DNA of 61,123 nt from Chloroflexota bacterium (lineage in GTDB: Bacteria; Chloroflexota; Anaerolineae; Promineifilales; Promineifilaceae): the NCBI GenBank assembly GCA_020628815.1, contig JAHDEN010000009.1:1-61123 (forward strand), written 5' to 3'. Below, piece by piece: positions 49,519-57,609 of this stretch. Both the position numbers and the translations under genes were made by a program. Each line of letters begins with the position of its first letter. The stretch's first letter is position 1. A model generated the notes under the pieces. It was given only the letters and a program-made list of their open reading frames with translations. It searched no databases and was not told where the DNA came from.

Positions 49519-50907
49519 ATGCTATCCTCGAGTGATATGAAACCGCTTCAGAATCGCCAGCCGGGGCAACAGCTCGCCTTTTTGCCACACCCAGATGTGG
49601 AGCCTTTGGCTGAGACGATGTTGGCTTTTGCCAATAACTCGGGTGGCTTAATTGTGCTGGGGCTGGATTTTTATGGCAATCTGACCGGTGAAATTTTCCC
49701 TGAAGATGCAGAGGTGGCGTTACACGAGGCGATGGCGCTGACCCGGCCGCCGGTTGAAAGCACATGGCAAGAGATTCCCACTCCGGCCGGCCGTTTAATC
49801 GGCTTTCGTGTGGAGCGCAGTCGCGATCTGCATACGATGGAAGACGGCCGGATTTTGACCCGAACCGGTACAGAAAATCGGCCGTTGACGGCGGATGAAA
49901 TCATCCAGATTTCTGGCGATCGGACCTACGGCGATTTTGAAGAGGGGGTTGTGGCTGGTGCAACGGTTCAGGCTGATTTCGACAACGATTTGATCATGGA
50001 ATACATGACCAAACGGGAAGAACGGGGTGCATCGTGGGTTGGTTCCCGAATGGAACTGCTATTTGAAATCGGTGCGATTACTAACGAAGGGTTACCAACT
50101 GTGGCCGGTATGTTGCTATTTGGCAAAAATCCACAAGCTTACTTTCCGCAGTGCGGGGCGGTTTTTGTCCGATTTGATCATGAGCAACCCCGATCTGAAG
50201 AAGGGGGGGCGGGCTACGGCCGACGAGATGAAATTCGAGGTCCGTTGCCCCGTGTGGTTGAGCAATTGTGGAACACCGTTTGGAACGAGATGCGAACGGG
50301 GGCTGTGGTGCGTGGGTTAGAGCGCACCGAAGTGACCGAATATCCGGCGTTCGCGGTGCGCGAAGCGATTATCAACGCTGTGTGTCACAGAGACTACCGA
50401 GTTCGCGGCCGACGGATTGAAGTCCGCATGTATGCAGACCGACTTGAGATCATTAGCCCTGGTGGGCTGCCCGGCTATATGACTCTCGAAAATTTAGTAG
50501 AAGAACATTTTTCACGTAATCCACGAATTGTGAACGGGCTGTTTTACTGGGGATACATTGAAGAGTTAGGCTTAGGCATCGACCGGATGATTGAAGAGAT
50601 GGTTGAGTTAGGCCATAACCCTCCAGCATTTCGCGATACCGGCCATGTGTTTACTGTAAAGTTAGAAGCCAAAAGTGGCGGGCCGCAAAAAGCCATCCAA
50701 CCCCGCTGGACCAAAAGCATGAACGAACGGCAGGCCCGTGCGTTGAGCTATGTGCGCGAGAACGGAAGTATTACCAATCGTGAATACGCCCGCTTGTGTG
50801 ATGGGGTTAGCCCTGAAACCTTGCGCCGCGATTTGGTTGAGCTGGTGAATCGAGGCGCATTGCTCAAAATCGGGAGCAAAAAAGGGACACACTATATATT
50901 AAAGTAG
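49519..50907 (+). CDS. RecG-like / AlbA_2-HATPase_c_4 ATP-binding regulator
   Basis: The ATG at 49519 or the one at 49537 is likely; the open frame reaches back into the MITE-like element but this is not credible. About 462 residues. The N-terminal AlbA_2-like domain shows ETMLAFANNSGGLIVLGL. Near residue 275 the HATPase_c_4 domain has YPAFAVREAIINAVCHRDYRVRG and LEIISPGGLPGYMTLENL, then ELGLGIDRMIEEM. A winged-helix domain at the C-terminus (NERQARALSYVRENGSITNREYARLCDGVSPETLRRDL) should bind DNA. Such proteins are probable transcription regulators. They resemble RecG only in annotation; no helicase motifs are present. Confidence 0.88.
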   Translation: MLSSSDMKPLQNRQPGQQLAFLPHPDVEPLAETMLAFANNSGGLIVLGLDFYGNLTGEIFPEDAEVALHEAMALTRPPVESTWQEIPTPAGRLIGFRVERSRDLHTMEDGRILTRTGTENRPLTADEIIQISGDRTYGDFEEGVVAGATVQADFDNDLIMEYMTKREERGASWVGSRMELLFEIGAITNEGLPTVAGMLLFGKNPQAYFPQCGAVFVRFDHEQPRSEEGGAGYGRRDEIRGPLPRVVEQLWNTVWNEMRTGAVVRGLERTEVTEYPAFAVREAIINAVCHRDYRVRGRRIEVRMYADRLEIISPGGLPGYMTLENLVEEHFSRNPRIVNGLFYWGYIEELGLGIDRMIEEMVELGHNPPAFRDTGHVFTVKLEAKSGGPQKAIQPRWTKSMNERQARALSYVRENGSITNREYARLCDGVSPETLRRDLVELVNRGALLKIGSKKGTHYILK

Positions 50908-51378
50908 GGACCCGGCCCCTTTCGCGCCATACGAATAAAATAAAATTAAGCAGAGTCATTGAGAAATCATTTATGCAAAATTGAATCAACTGATGTAGGG
51001 GCATCCCTTGTGGGTGCTCTGAGGTACAGCGTGATGCTAAGTTGGGTGCCCACAAGGGACACCCCTACAGTTAAATCTTTTGGATAAGATTATTCCTGCC
51101 ATAGTATGAAATTTTCGTTGGCACAACTCTTAAGTTGATACGGACGGGACGCTGTCCCTTTCATTCTGTACCTTTATTTTGCGAGTAAGACGGCATATTG
51201 AAATAAACGTTTTTCGCCCCCAAATGAGTGATCCTTTATACTTGGAACCATATTCTAAGCTGTGTCGTACTAGCAGGTAGAACTTTCGCTATACTGGAGC
51301 ATTGCGTTAGTTTGATTTGATGACATCATTTTGGTTTAGAAGCAGGATAAATTTAATCCCCCAGACAAGAAATAACAT
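50908..51378. other. Intergenic region upstream of the penicillin-binding protein gene
   Basis: A 471-base gap with no gene. It holds the palindromic repeat copy B (50994-51069), a smaller GGGAC-GCT-GTCCC hairpin near 51147-51159 and a possible -10 box TATACT near 51291. Translation of all frames shows nothing convincing. Confidence 0.5.
50994..51069. repeat. Palindromic repeat copy B
   Basis: The left arm (50994-51017) and the right arm (51048-51069) are inverted copies of TGTAGGGG..TCCCTTGTGGG with two mismatches, around a 30-base loop. It shares its core with the perfect palindrome at 14056-14085. Confidence 0.85.
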
Positions 51379-54300
51379 ATGAGCGACAACCCAGAGGAAC
51401 AACTTTCACCGGAACAATCGGATAACGAGCAGCCTGAAAGCACAACGCCACCCACAGAAGATAAAAATAATAACGAAGAAAATGCCGAGTCGGTTTCGAT
51501 TATCGATGTGATCGATGCAGAAAAAGCGGCTCAGCAGATTCAGAATGTTGAGGAAGACCCGCTCGATTTTTTGACTACAGATGTTCCACTCATGGAGGAG
51601 CCTAAAACGCCAAATCCGATCATCAATATTACAGATTCGCCAGATGATGAATACACGGCTACCGGATCGTTGGGGATCGATATTCCTGATGAGGTGAAGC
51701 GCTCGAACGTTCCCCCTCCCATCTATTCAAATGAGCTACGGCCGAAAAACCGGCCGACGTTTGAAGACCCTGATGCAACCAAAGTATCAGCAGATTCGGC
51801 CTTCCCGGGATCAACACGGCTAGATAAAGATTTGCCCGACATGCGGCCGAAAAGAGAGGAGCCAGAAGCGGTAGACCCAAAAGAACCGGACCCATACAAC
51901 GACTTTACCCGAGCCTATGTGCCGCCTAAAGTTGCTGATCGATACCGGCCGCAGGGGCCAAGCCAGCCACCCACCAGCGAACCGGTTCGGGATAACGATC
52001 CGATTGACCCTGGTGAATTGACCCAGCCGATGCCTAAGCCTGTACGGGAACGACCTGAAACAGGGCCACAGCGGGTCCAATCCCAACAGCCCAAACGGGA
52101 AAGAAAAGATTACTATCAAAAACCGCCGGAGCAATTGCCACCTCGGCGCCAACGGCCGAAGCGTGAGCAAACAAACAAACAGCCAAGCCAGCCGGTGCGC
52201 CAGCAAGTGACTGAGCAAACAACCACTCGGCCGACCCGTCCGCCCAAACGGGGTAACGTGCCCCCAGCGCAAGATAACTTTCGGGAATTTATCCCAGAGC
52301 CGGTAGACACCCGCCGTTCGCGCGGTGGTTGTATGCGCCGTTTGGTCATTTGGAGCATTTTGTTGGTGGTTCTAGGCTTTTCGTTGAGCATCATCGGGCT
52401 AAGTGCCGGATACATTTATGTTGCCCAAGACTTGCCATCCCCAAATGAATTAAAAGATCGTGCCAGCACGTTTGAGACCGCATTTATTTTAGACCGCAAC
52501 GGGAACGAGATGTACCAAATCACCGACCCTAATGCGGGGAACCGGACCTTTGTTCAGCTAGAAGAAATCGCTGACGTGCTTGAACAGGCGACGATTGCGA
52601 CTGAAGATGCCCGTTTTTATACCAATCCTGGCTTTGACCCGATTGGAATTATGCGCGCCATTGTTCAAGCGTATCAAGAGGGTGAAATTGTTTCAGGTGC
52701 CAGTACGATCACCCAGCAGCTGGCCCGAGCCCTGCTTTTAGACGCTGAGGAACGGAGCCAGCGAACCTTTACTCGCAAGGTGCGTGAAATTATTTTAGCG
52801 GCCGAAATTAATCGCCGTTGGCCCAAAGAAGATGTTTTAGAGCTTTATCTAAACGAGATCAATTATGGGAATCGGGCGTACGGAATCGAAGCGGCCGCTG
52901 CTACATATTTTGATAAAACTGCGGCCGAATTGACCCTAGCCGAAGCGGGAATTTTGGCCGGGCTACCGCAGGCCCCTGCGTTGTGGGACCCGTATACGGC
53001 TCCTGACAAAGCGATCGGCCGGATGTGGGAAGTGCTGAGCCTGATGGTGAGCGAAGATTATGTGACCCAAGAAGAGGCTCAAGCTGCCATCGATTCGATG
53101 GCGGTGCGTGTCTATGAAATGTCACCACCGGCCGTCACAATCGAACATCCACACGCGGTTTTTTACGTGCTGCAACAGCTTGAAGAAGCCAACGATGCTC
53201 AAACGATTTATCGGGGCGGCTTGCGCGTGTATACCACCATTGACCCCGCCATTCAGCAGATTGCCGAAGATGTGATCGCTGAAAATCGAGCCAATATCAA
53301 CGCTCAAGGGGCTGACAATGCTTCGTTGATCGCTATTCACCCAGAAACGGGTGAAGTGTTGGCGATGGTCGGCAGCGCAGACTTTAATGATGAAACGATT
53401 AGCGGCCAGGTAAACATGGCTGTCAGCCCGCGCCAGCCGGGATCAACCATTAAACCGTTTGTTTATTTGGCCGCCATGCAAGACGGATGGAATCCGGCGA
53501 CGCTGATTTGGGACGTGCCAACCCAATTCCCAGATACGCCAAACCCACCGTACGCTCCGAAAAACTTTGACGACCGGTTCCATGGGCCGCTGCTTTTGCG
53601 GCAGGCTTTGGGGAACTCGTATAACGTGACGGCGGTTAAAGCGCTTGAATATGTGGGTGTGTGCGAATTTATCGATTTTGCGCGCAACCGGTTCCAGTTG
53701 CTGAGTCTTGATTACAGCGGATGCCTTGAGTCTGGTCGGCCGACCAATCACGGATTGGCGTTGGCTTTGGGCGGTGGTGAAACCACTCCTTTAGAGATGG
53801 TGACCGCTTACTCAACATTGGCTAATCAAGGGTTCCAGATTCAGCCGTACACGATTCAGCGGATCGAAAACCGAGCGGGTGAAGTTTTGTTTGAACGGGA
53901 GGCATCACCGAAAGTAGGTGTGATCTCGCCGCAAAATGTACACCTGATCACCAATATTTTGACCGATAATAATGCGCGCCAGCCATCATTTGGGTTAAAC
54001 AACAATTTGGTTGTGCCTGGGTATGAGGTGGCGGCGAAAACCGGAACGTCTGGCACAGATCGTTTTGATGTGCGTGACGGCTGGACCATCGGCTATACCT
54101 CGAATTTAGCGGCCGGTGTGTGGGTGGGGAACACCGACAGTCGGCCGGTGGCGGAAGGCGGCTCGGGCTATTCGATGGCATCCCCTATTTGGAACGCTTT
54201 TATGACCCGTGTGTTGGCCCCGCAACGGCCGCAGGCGTTTGTACGGCCGGAAGGAATTGTCGAGCTTGAAATTTGTGCTCGCTCGGGAACCGTACCCGGG

Positions 54301-55215
54301 CCAGACTGCCCAGAGCGTCGGCGGGATCTGTTTAACAATGTCAATCCACCTGCTCCAGCGGTAGACGACTTTTTGTTGAAGATCCCTATCGACCTGTGGA
54401 CCGGTTTACGAGCTAGCGCAGACTGTGGCGAAAGCGTGTATCAGGCCAGCTTTATCAACGTGCAGGTTAACAGCCAACCAGAAGTTCGCCCACGCGAAGA
54501 GCAGGCGGTTTTGACTTGGTTGCAAGATACCGCAGACGGCCGGAACTGGGCGATTGGGCAAAACCTTGTCTTACCATCTGGCAGTAACTTGGCCCTACCC
54601 CCTTCGCTCACGTGTGATTCAACAACACCGCGCCCCGCGTATCAAATCACCTCACCATTATCTGGGCAAGAGCTACAGGGTGTGGTTGATATTTTGGGTG
54701 TAGCCAATGCACCCGGCATCGAAGGGTATCGGATCGATTATGGGTTGACCCATAATCCAGAATCGTGGGCCACGTTAACCGAAGTTCGGAACACGCAAAC
54801 GCCCGGGTTAGGCGCTGCTAATGTGCTGATGCGACTAGACACCTCGACGATCCCGCCGGGGCCGTTTACTTTGCGGCTGACGATTATCGGCCCTGATAAT
54901 CCATATACGCCTGAAATCGATAACGTGATTTTGGAAACAACGGTGCCGTTGAGCATCGCCCAACCGACCCCAACGCCAACGCCGACAGCAACCAATACCC
55001 CCACGCCGACGGCGACCCCGACTGAAACCCCAACGGTGACACCGACGACCACGCTGCCTCCGTTGCCACCGACCCGTACGCCGGTTCCTGAGGCACCTGC
55101 CCCAGAAGACCCAACGCCAACGTTAGCACCGGTTGAAGAACCAACAGCAACGGAAGAACCGCCCCCCGAGCGGCCGACTGAATCTGCTCCGGCCGAAGAA
55201 ACCCCAGAAGGGTAG
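51379..55215 (+). CDS. Class A penicillin-binding protein (PBP1A family) with long disordered ends
   Basis: A 1278-residue protein. The first ~318 residues are a charged, Pro-rich cytosolic tail, far longer than usual. A membrane segment spans about residues 323-345. The GT51 glycosyltransferase domain has ATIATEDARFYTNPGFDP with catalytic Glu409 and SGASTITQQLARALLL. The transpeptidase domain has PGSTIKPF with Ser689/Lys692, SYN at 747-749 and KTGTSG from Lys887. A beta domain follows, then a C-terminal Thr/Pro-rich tail. The enzyme polymerises and cross-links peptidoglycan, which shows that the organism makes murein. The cytosolic tail may bind partners such as MreB (inference). A GT4 gene follows 12 bases later. 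Confidence 0.95.
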   Translation: MSDNPEEQLSPEQSDNEQPESTTPPTEDKNNNEENAESVSIIDVIDAEKAAQQIQNVEEDPLDFLTTDVPLMEEPKTPNPIINITDSPDDEYTATGSLGIDIPDEVKRSNVPPPIYSNELRPKNRPTFEDPDATKVSADSAFPGSTRLDKDLPDMRPKREEPEAVDPKEPDPYNDFTRAYVPPKVADRYRPQGPSQPPTSEPVRDNDPIDPGELTQPMPKPVRERPETGPQRVQSQQPKRERKDYYQKPPEQLPPRRQRPKREQTNKQPSQPVRQQVTEQTTTRPTRPPKRGNVPPAQDNFREFIPEPVDTRRSRGGCMRRLVIWSILLVVLGFSLSIIGLSAGYIYVAQDLPSPNELKDRASTFETAFILDRNGNEMYQITDPNAGNRTFVQLEEIADVLEQATIATEDARFYTNPGFDPIGIMRAIVQAYQEGEIVSGASTITQQLARALLLDAEERSQRTFTRKVREIILAAEINRRWPKEDVLELYLNEINYGNRAYGIEAAAATYFDKTAAELTLAEAGILAGLPQAPALWDPYTAPDKAIGRMWEVLSLMVSEDYVTQEEAQAAIDSMAVRVYEMSPPAVTIEHPHAVFYVLQQLEEANDAQTIYRGGLRVYTTIDPAIQQIAEDVIAENRANINAQGADNASLIAIHPETGEVLAMVGSADFNDETISGQVNMAVSPRQPGSTIKPFVYLAAMQDGWNPATLIWDVPTQFPDTPNPPYAPKNFDDRFHGPLLLRQALGNSYNVTAVKALEYVGVCEFIDFARNRFQLLSLDYSGCLESGRPTNHGLALALGGGETTPLEMVTAYSTLANQGFQIQPYTIQRIENRAGEVLFEREASPKVGVISPQNVHLITNILTDNNARQPSFGLNNNLVVPGYEVAAKTGTSGTDRFDVRDGWTIGYTSNLAAGVWVGNTDSRPVAEGGSGYSMASPIWNAFMTRVLAPQRPQAFVRPEGIVELEICARSGTVPGPDCPERRRDLFNNVNPPAPAVDDFLLKIPIDLWTGLRASADCGESVYQASFINVQVNSQPEVRPREEQAVLTWLQDTADGRNWAIGQNLVLPSGSNLALPPSLTCDSTTPRPAYQITSPLSGQELQGVVDILGVANAPGIEGYRIDYGLTHNPESWATLTEVRNTQTPGLGAANVLMRLDTSTIPPGPFTLRLTIIGPDNPYTPEIDNVILETTVPLSIAQPTPTPTPTATNTPTPTATPTETPTVTPTTTLPPLPPTRTPVPEAPAPEDPTPTLAPVEEPTATEEPPPERPTESAPAEETPEG

Positions 55216-55227
55216 CGGCCCACTTCC

Positions 55228-56433
55228 ATGCGTCTGGTTATGTTGGGGCCGTTTGGCTTCCATCCCAATAAAACAATGCGCTCACGAGCATTAAGTTTTG
55301 CTCGTGAGCTGGTCACTGCCGGCCATGCGGTGCAAATCGTTATGCCCCCGTGGCAGTCGCCAGAGGAAGCGGGGAAGCGTTGGGTTGAAGATGGGGTTGA
55401 GATCGTTTATGTTGATCTTTCTGGTGGGATTGTGCCGATCGTGCGCCGTATGATTGCGCAGGCCCGAACGTTTGAGCCGGATGTGATTTGGGGGTTTAAG
55501 CCCAAAGCATACAGCGGTTTGTCTATGTGGTGGCTGGTTCAAACGGCTGACCGCTTCGGTCAGCATAAGGGGAGCAAGCAGCCGCTTTTGATAACAGACA
55601 CAGATGATTGGGAAGGCTGGGGAGGCTGGAACGACATCGCCGATTATTCGACAATCCAAAAATATTTTTTTGCATGGCAAGAACGCTGGGGAATGAGCCA
55701 CTGCGATTTGCTGACGGTTGCTAGCCGTGAGTTAGAAAATCGGGCGAAGGGGATGGGAATCCGCACTGATAAGACCCTGTATTTGCCCAACGGCCCTGGC
55801 ATCAACACGGCTCCGGTAGATGCCACACAGCTTGCCGCCAAACGGGAAGAGTTGGGGATTGCCAACCGGCCGACGCTTTTGCTCTACAGTCGTCTTTTTG
55901 AATTTGATACGGGACGCTTGGTTGACATCCTTAAAAAACTGAAGGGGCAAGTGGCGGATTTAGCGATTTTAACCGTGGGAGCCGGTTTGTTTGCTGAACA
56001 TGCGGCTGAGTTTCGGCAGCAGCTTGAGTCAGCCGGATTGTTAGAGTGCATGATAGACGTGGGCTGGCTGGACGAAGCTGATTTACCGCTGACGCTTTCG
56101 GCCGCTGACGTTGGGCTATACCTGATGGATGACACCTTGCTCAACCGAACCAAATGCCCGGTTAAGCTGGCAGACATGGTGGCGCTCGGGATTCCGGTTG
56201 TGGCGGAGGCGGTAGGTGAGGTCAACAACTATCTGGCTGATGGAGAGAATGGGCTGTTGTTTGAATCGGGCGATGTGACCGGTGTGGCTGATGGGCTGGC
56301 TCGGCTTTTGACCGATAGGGCGTTAGCTCAGAAGCTGGGCGCTGGCGGTCGGGAACGGCACGGACAGCTGTTTAGCTGGTCCGCTACCACTGCGACTTTG
56401 TTAGCAGCTTTAGACCGACACAACAATGGCTGA
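55228..56433 (+). CDS. Glycosyltransferase family 4
   Basis: A 401-residue GT-B protein. MRLVMLGPFGFHPNKTMRSRALSFARELVTAGHAV begins the N-terminal domain; ITDTDDWEGWGGWND lies in the acceptor side. The C-terminal part has RPTLLLYSRLFEFDTGRLVDIL, LTLSAADVGLYLMDD and LGIPVVAEAVGEVNNYLADGENGLLFESGD, the nucleotide-sugar site. CGGCCG is present at native density, so it belongs to the resident genome rather than to the acquired locus. Acceptor is unknown. The stop overlaps the next gene by eight bases. Confidence 0.9.
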   Translation: MRLVMLGPFGFHPNKTMRSRALSFARELVTAGHAVQIVMPPWQSPEEAGKRWVEDGVEIVYVDLSGGIVPIVRRMIAQARTFEPDVIWGFKPKAYSGLSMWWLVQTADRFGQHKGSKQPLLITDTDDWEGWGGWNDIADYSTIQKYFFAWQERWGMSHCDLLTVASRELENRAKGMGIRTDKTLYLPNGPGINTAPVDATQLAAKREELGIANRPTLLLYSRLFEFDTGRLVDILKKLKGQVADLAILTVGAGLFAEHAAEFRQQLESAGLLECMIDVGWLDEADLPLTLSAADVGLYLMDDTLLNRTKCPVKLADMVALGIPVVAEAVGEVNNYLADGENGLLFESGDVTGVADGLARLLTDRALAQKLGAGGRERHGQLFSWSATTATLLAALDRHNNG

Positions 56434-57364
56434 AATTGTTATCCACTGTGATTGGAGCCTGAGCCCCAAAAAGCGGTTTATGGCCCACGCCACTCGTCGG
56501 CCGGATGGCTGGACCGTTTATGCAACTGAACAAGTGCCTGTGGAGCCTATCGACCTTATCAAGCGATTTTTAGATCAGCAAATTTTTTTGGGATTAGATC
56601 TGCCGCTGGGGGTGCCGCTGGCTTGGGCCAAACAGGTCGGCATCACCTCGTTTAGACAGCTTTTGGAGCTGTTAGCCAAACAACAGCCGCCGTGGGACAG
56701 TTTTTTTGATGTGGCTGAATCCCCGGCCGAGATTTCACTCTACCGGCCGTTTTACCCCAAACGGCCGGGTGGCACCAAACTGCAACATTTGGTTGATGGG
56801 TTGAATCTGGCTGACCCATCTGCCTTGCGCCGACAGTGCGACCGGCCGACCGACAAACGTGGTGCCGCTGCGCCGCTGTTTTGGACGATGGGGGCGCAAC
56901 AGGTGGGGAAAGCGGCTCTATCTGCTTGGCAAGAGTTACTCATCCCACTAGTGATGGGTGACTTTGATTGCGCTTTGTGGCCGTTTGATGGTGATTTGGC
57001 GCAGTTGGAAAAACATCAGCTCGTCGTGGCAGAGGTGTATCCGGCCGAAATTTATAGTCACATCGGGATAGCGTTTCCGGTGATCGACGGCAAACGAACG
57101 GGGAAACGGTCCCAACTTGCACGACGGCTCAACGCATCCAACCTGATGGCTGTTGGGCAACGGCTAAATGTGGTGTTTGACACAGCTTGCCAAGCAGAAA
57201 TTAAAAACGGTTTTGGAGACGGCCCAGAGGGTGAAGATCGGTTTGACTCGCTGGTTGGACTGCTGGGGATGCTGCTGGTTCTTGAGGGTGAAGTTGGGGA
57301 GAGTGTTCCGGCCGATCCTATGATTCGCCACATTGAAGGTTGGTTGTTGGGTCTGGCGACCTAA
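56426..57364 (+). CDS. DUF429-like protein (predicted RNase H fold)
   Basis: A 312-residue cytosolic protein overlapping the GT4 gene by eight bases. VIHCDWSLSPKKRF, FLGLDLPLGVP, VVAEVYPAEIY, GKRTGKRSQL and EDRFDSLVGLLGML resemble the acidic-motif spacing of DUF429 proteins (D...D.P.G, E.xP, KxxG, DDxxDAL). The family is predicted to be nuclease-like, but no activity is established. The match is by motif order only, so I keep moderate confidence. Confidence 0.6.
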   Translation: MAEIVIHCDWSLSPKKRFMAHATRRPDGWTVYATEQVPVEPIDLIKRFLDQQIFLGLDLPLGVPLAWAKQVGITSFRQLLELLAKQQPPWDSFFDVAESPAEISLYRPFYPKRPGGTKLQHLVDGLNLADPSALRRQCDRPTDKRGAAAPLFWTMGAQQVGKAALSAWQELLIPLVMGDFDCALWPFDGDLAQLEKHQLVVAEVYPAEIYSHIGIAFPVIDGKRTGKRSQLARRLNASNLMAVGQRLNVVFDTACQAEIKNGFGDGPEGEDRFDSLVGLLGMLLVLEGEVGESVPADPMIRHIEGWLLGLAT

Positions 57365-57449
57365 GCCACAATGGGGATGTATTGAGGTGCAAATATCGAA
57401 AATCTTTTACCTAAAATGTCTTGGTTTCAAAGACATTTCTGAACCCTGT

Positions 57450-57478
57450 TTGAGACTATACGGATAAAATCCTATAAT
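57450..57478 (+). promoter_or_regulatory. Promoter of the CCC-family transporter gene
   Basis: TTGAGA (57450-57455) and TATAAT (57473-57478) are separated by 17 bases, a near-consensus sigma-70 promoter. Transcription would start near 57485, giving a leader of about 125 bases to the start codon chosen at 57610. Confidence 0.7.
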
Positions 57479-57609
57479 CCACATGCGCAACAAATGCGCC
57501 TTGTTTTTATGTAGGGGCAATGGGGTTGGAAATGTCTACTCTCTTCGGAGCCAATTTGATCCTGACCCAGCTGCCCCGCACGCCGCTACCTTTTTATCAT
57601 CACACCTTT

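Noticed and set aside
49519-50907. RecG helicase
   Set aside because: Helicase motifs are absent; only an AlbA_2-like domain, an ATPase_c_4 domain and a winged helix are present.
54738-55316. Gly/Val-rich frame on the minus strand over the end of the penicillin-binding protein gene
   Set aside because: Antisense of the Thr/Pro tail; the repeats keep it open.
57511-57522. Third copy of the TGTAGGGGCA repeat
   Set aside because: Only about ten bases match the left arm of copy B and there is no right arm, so chance is likely.
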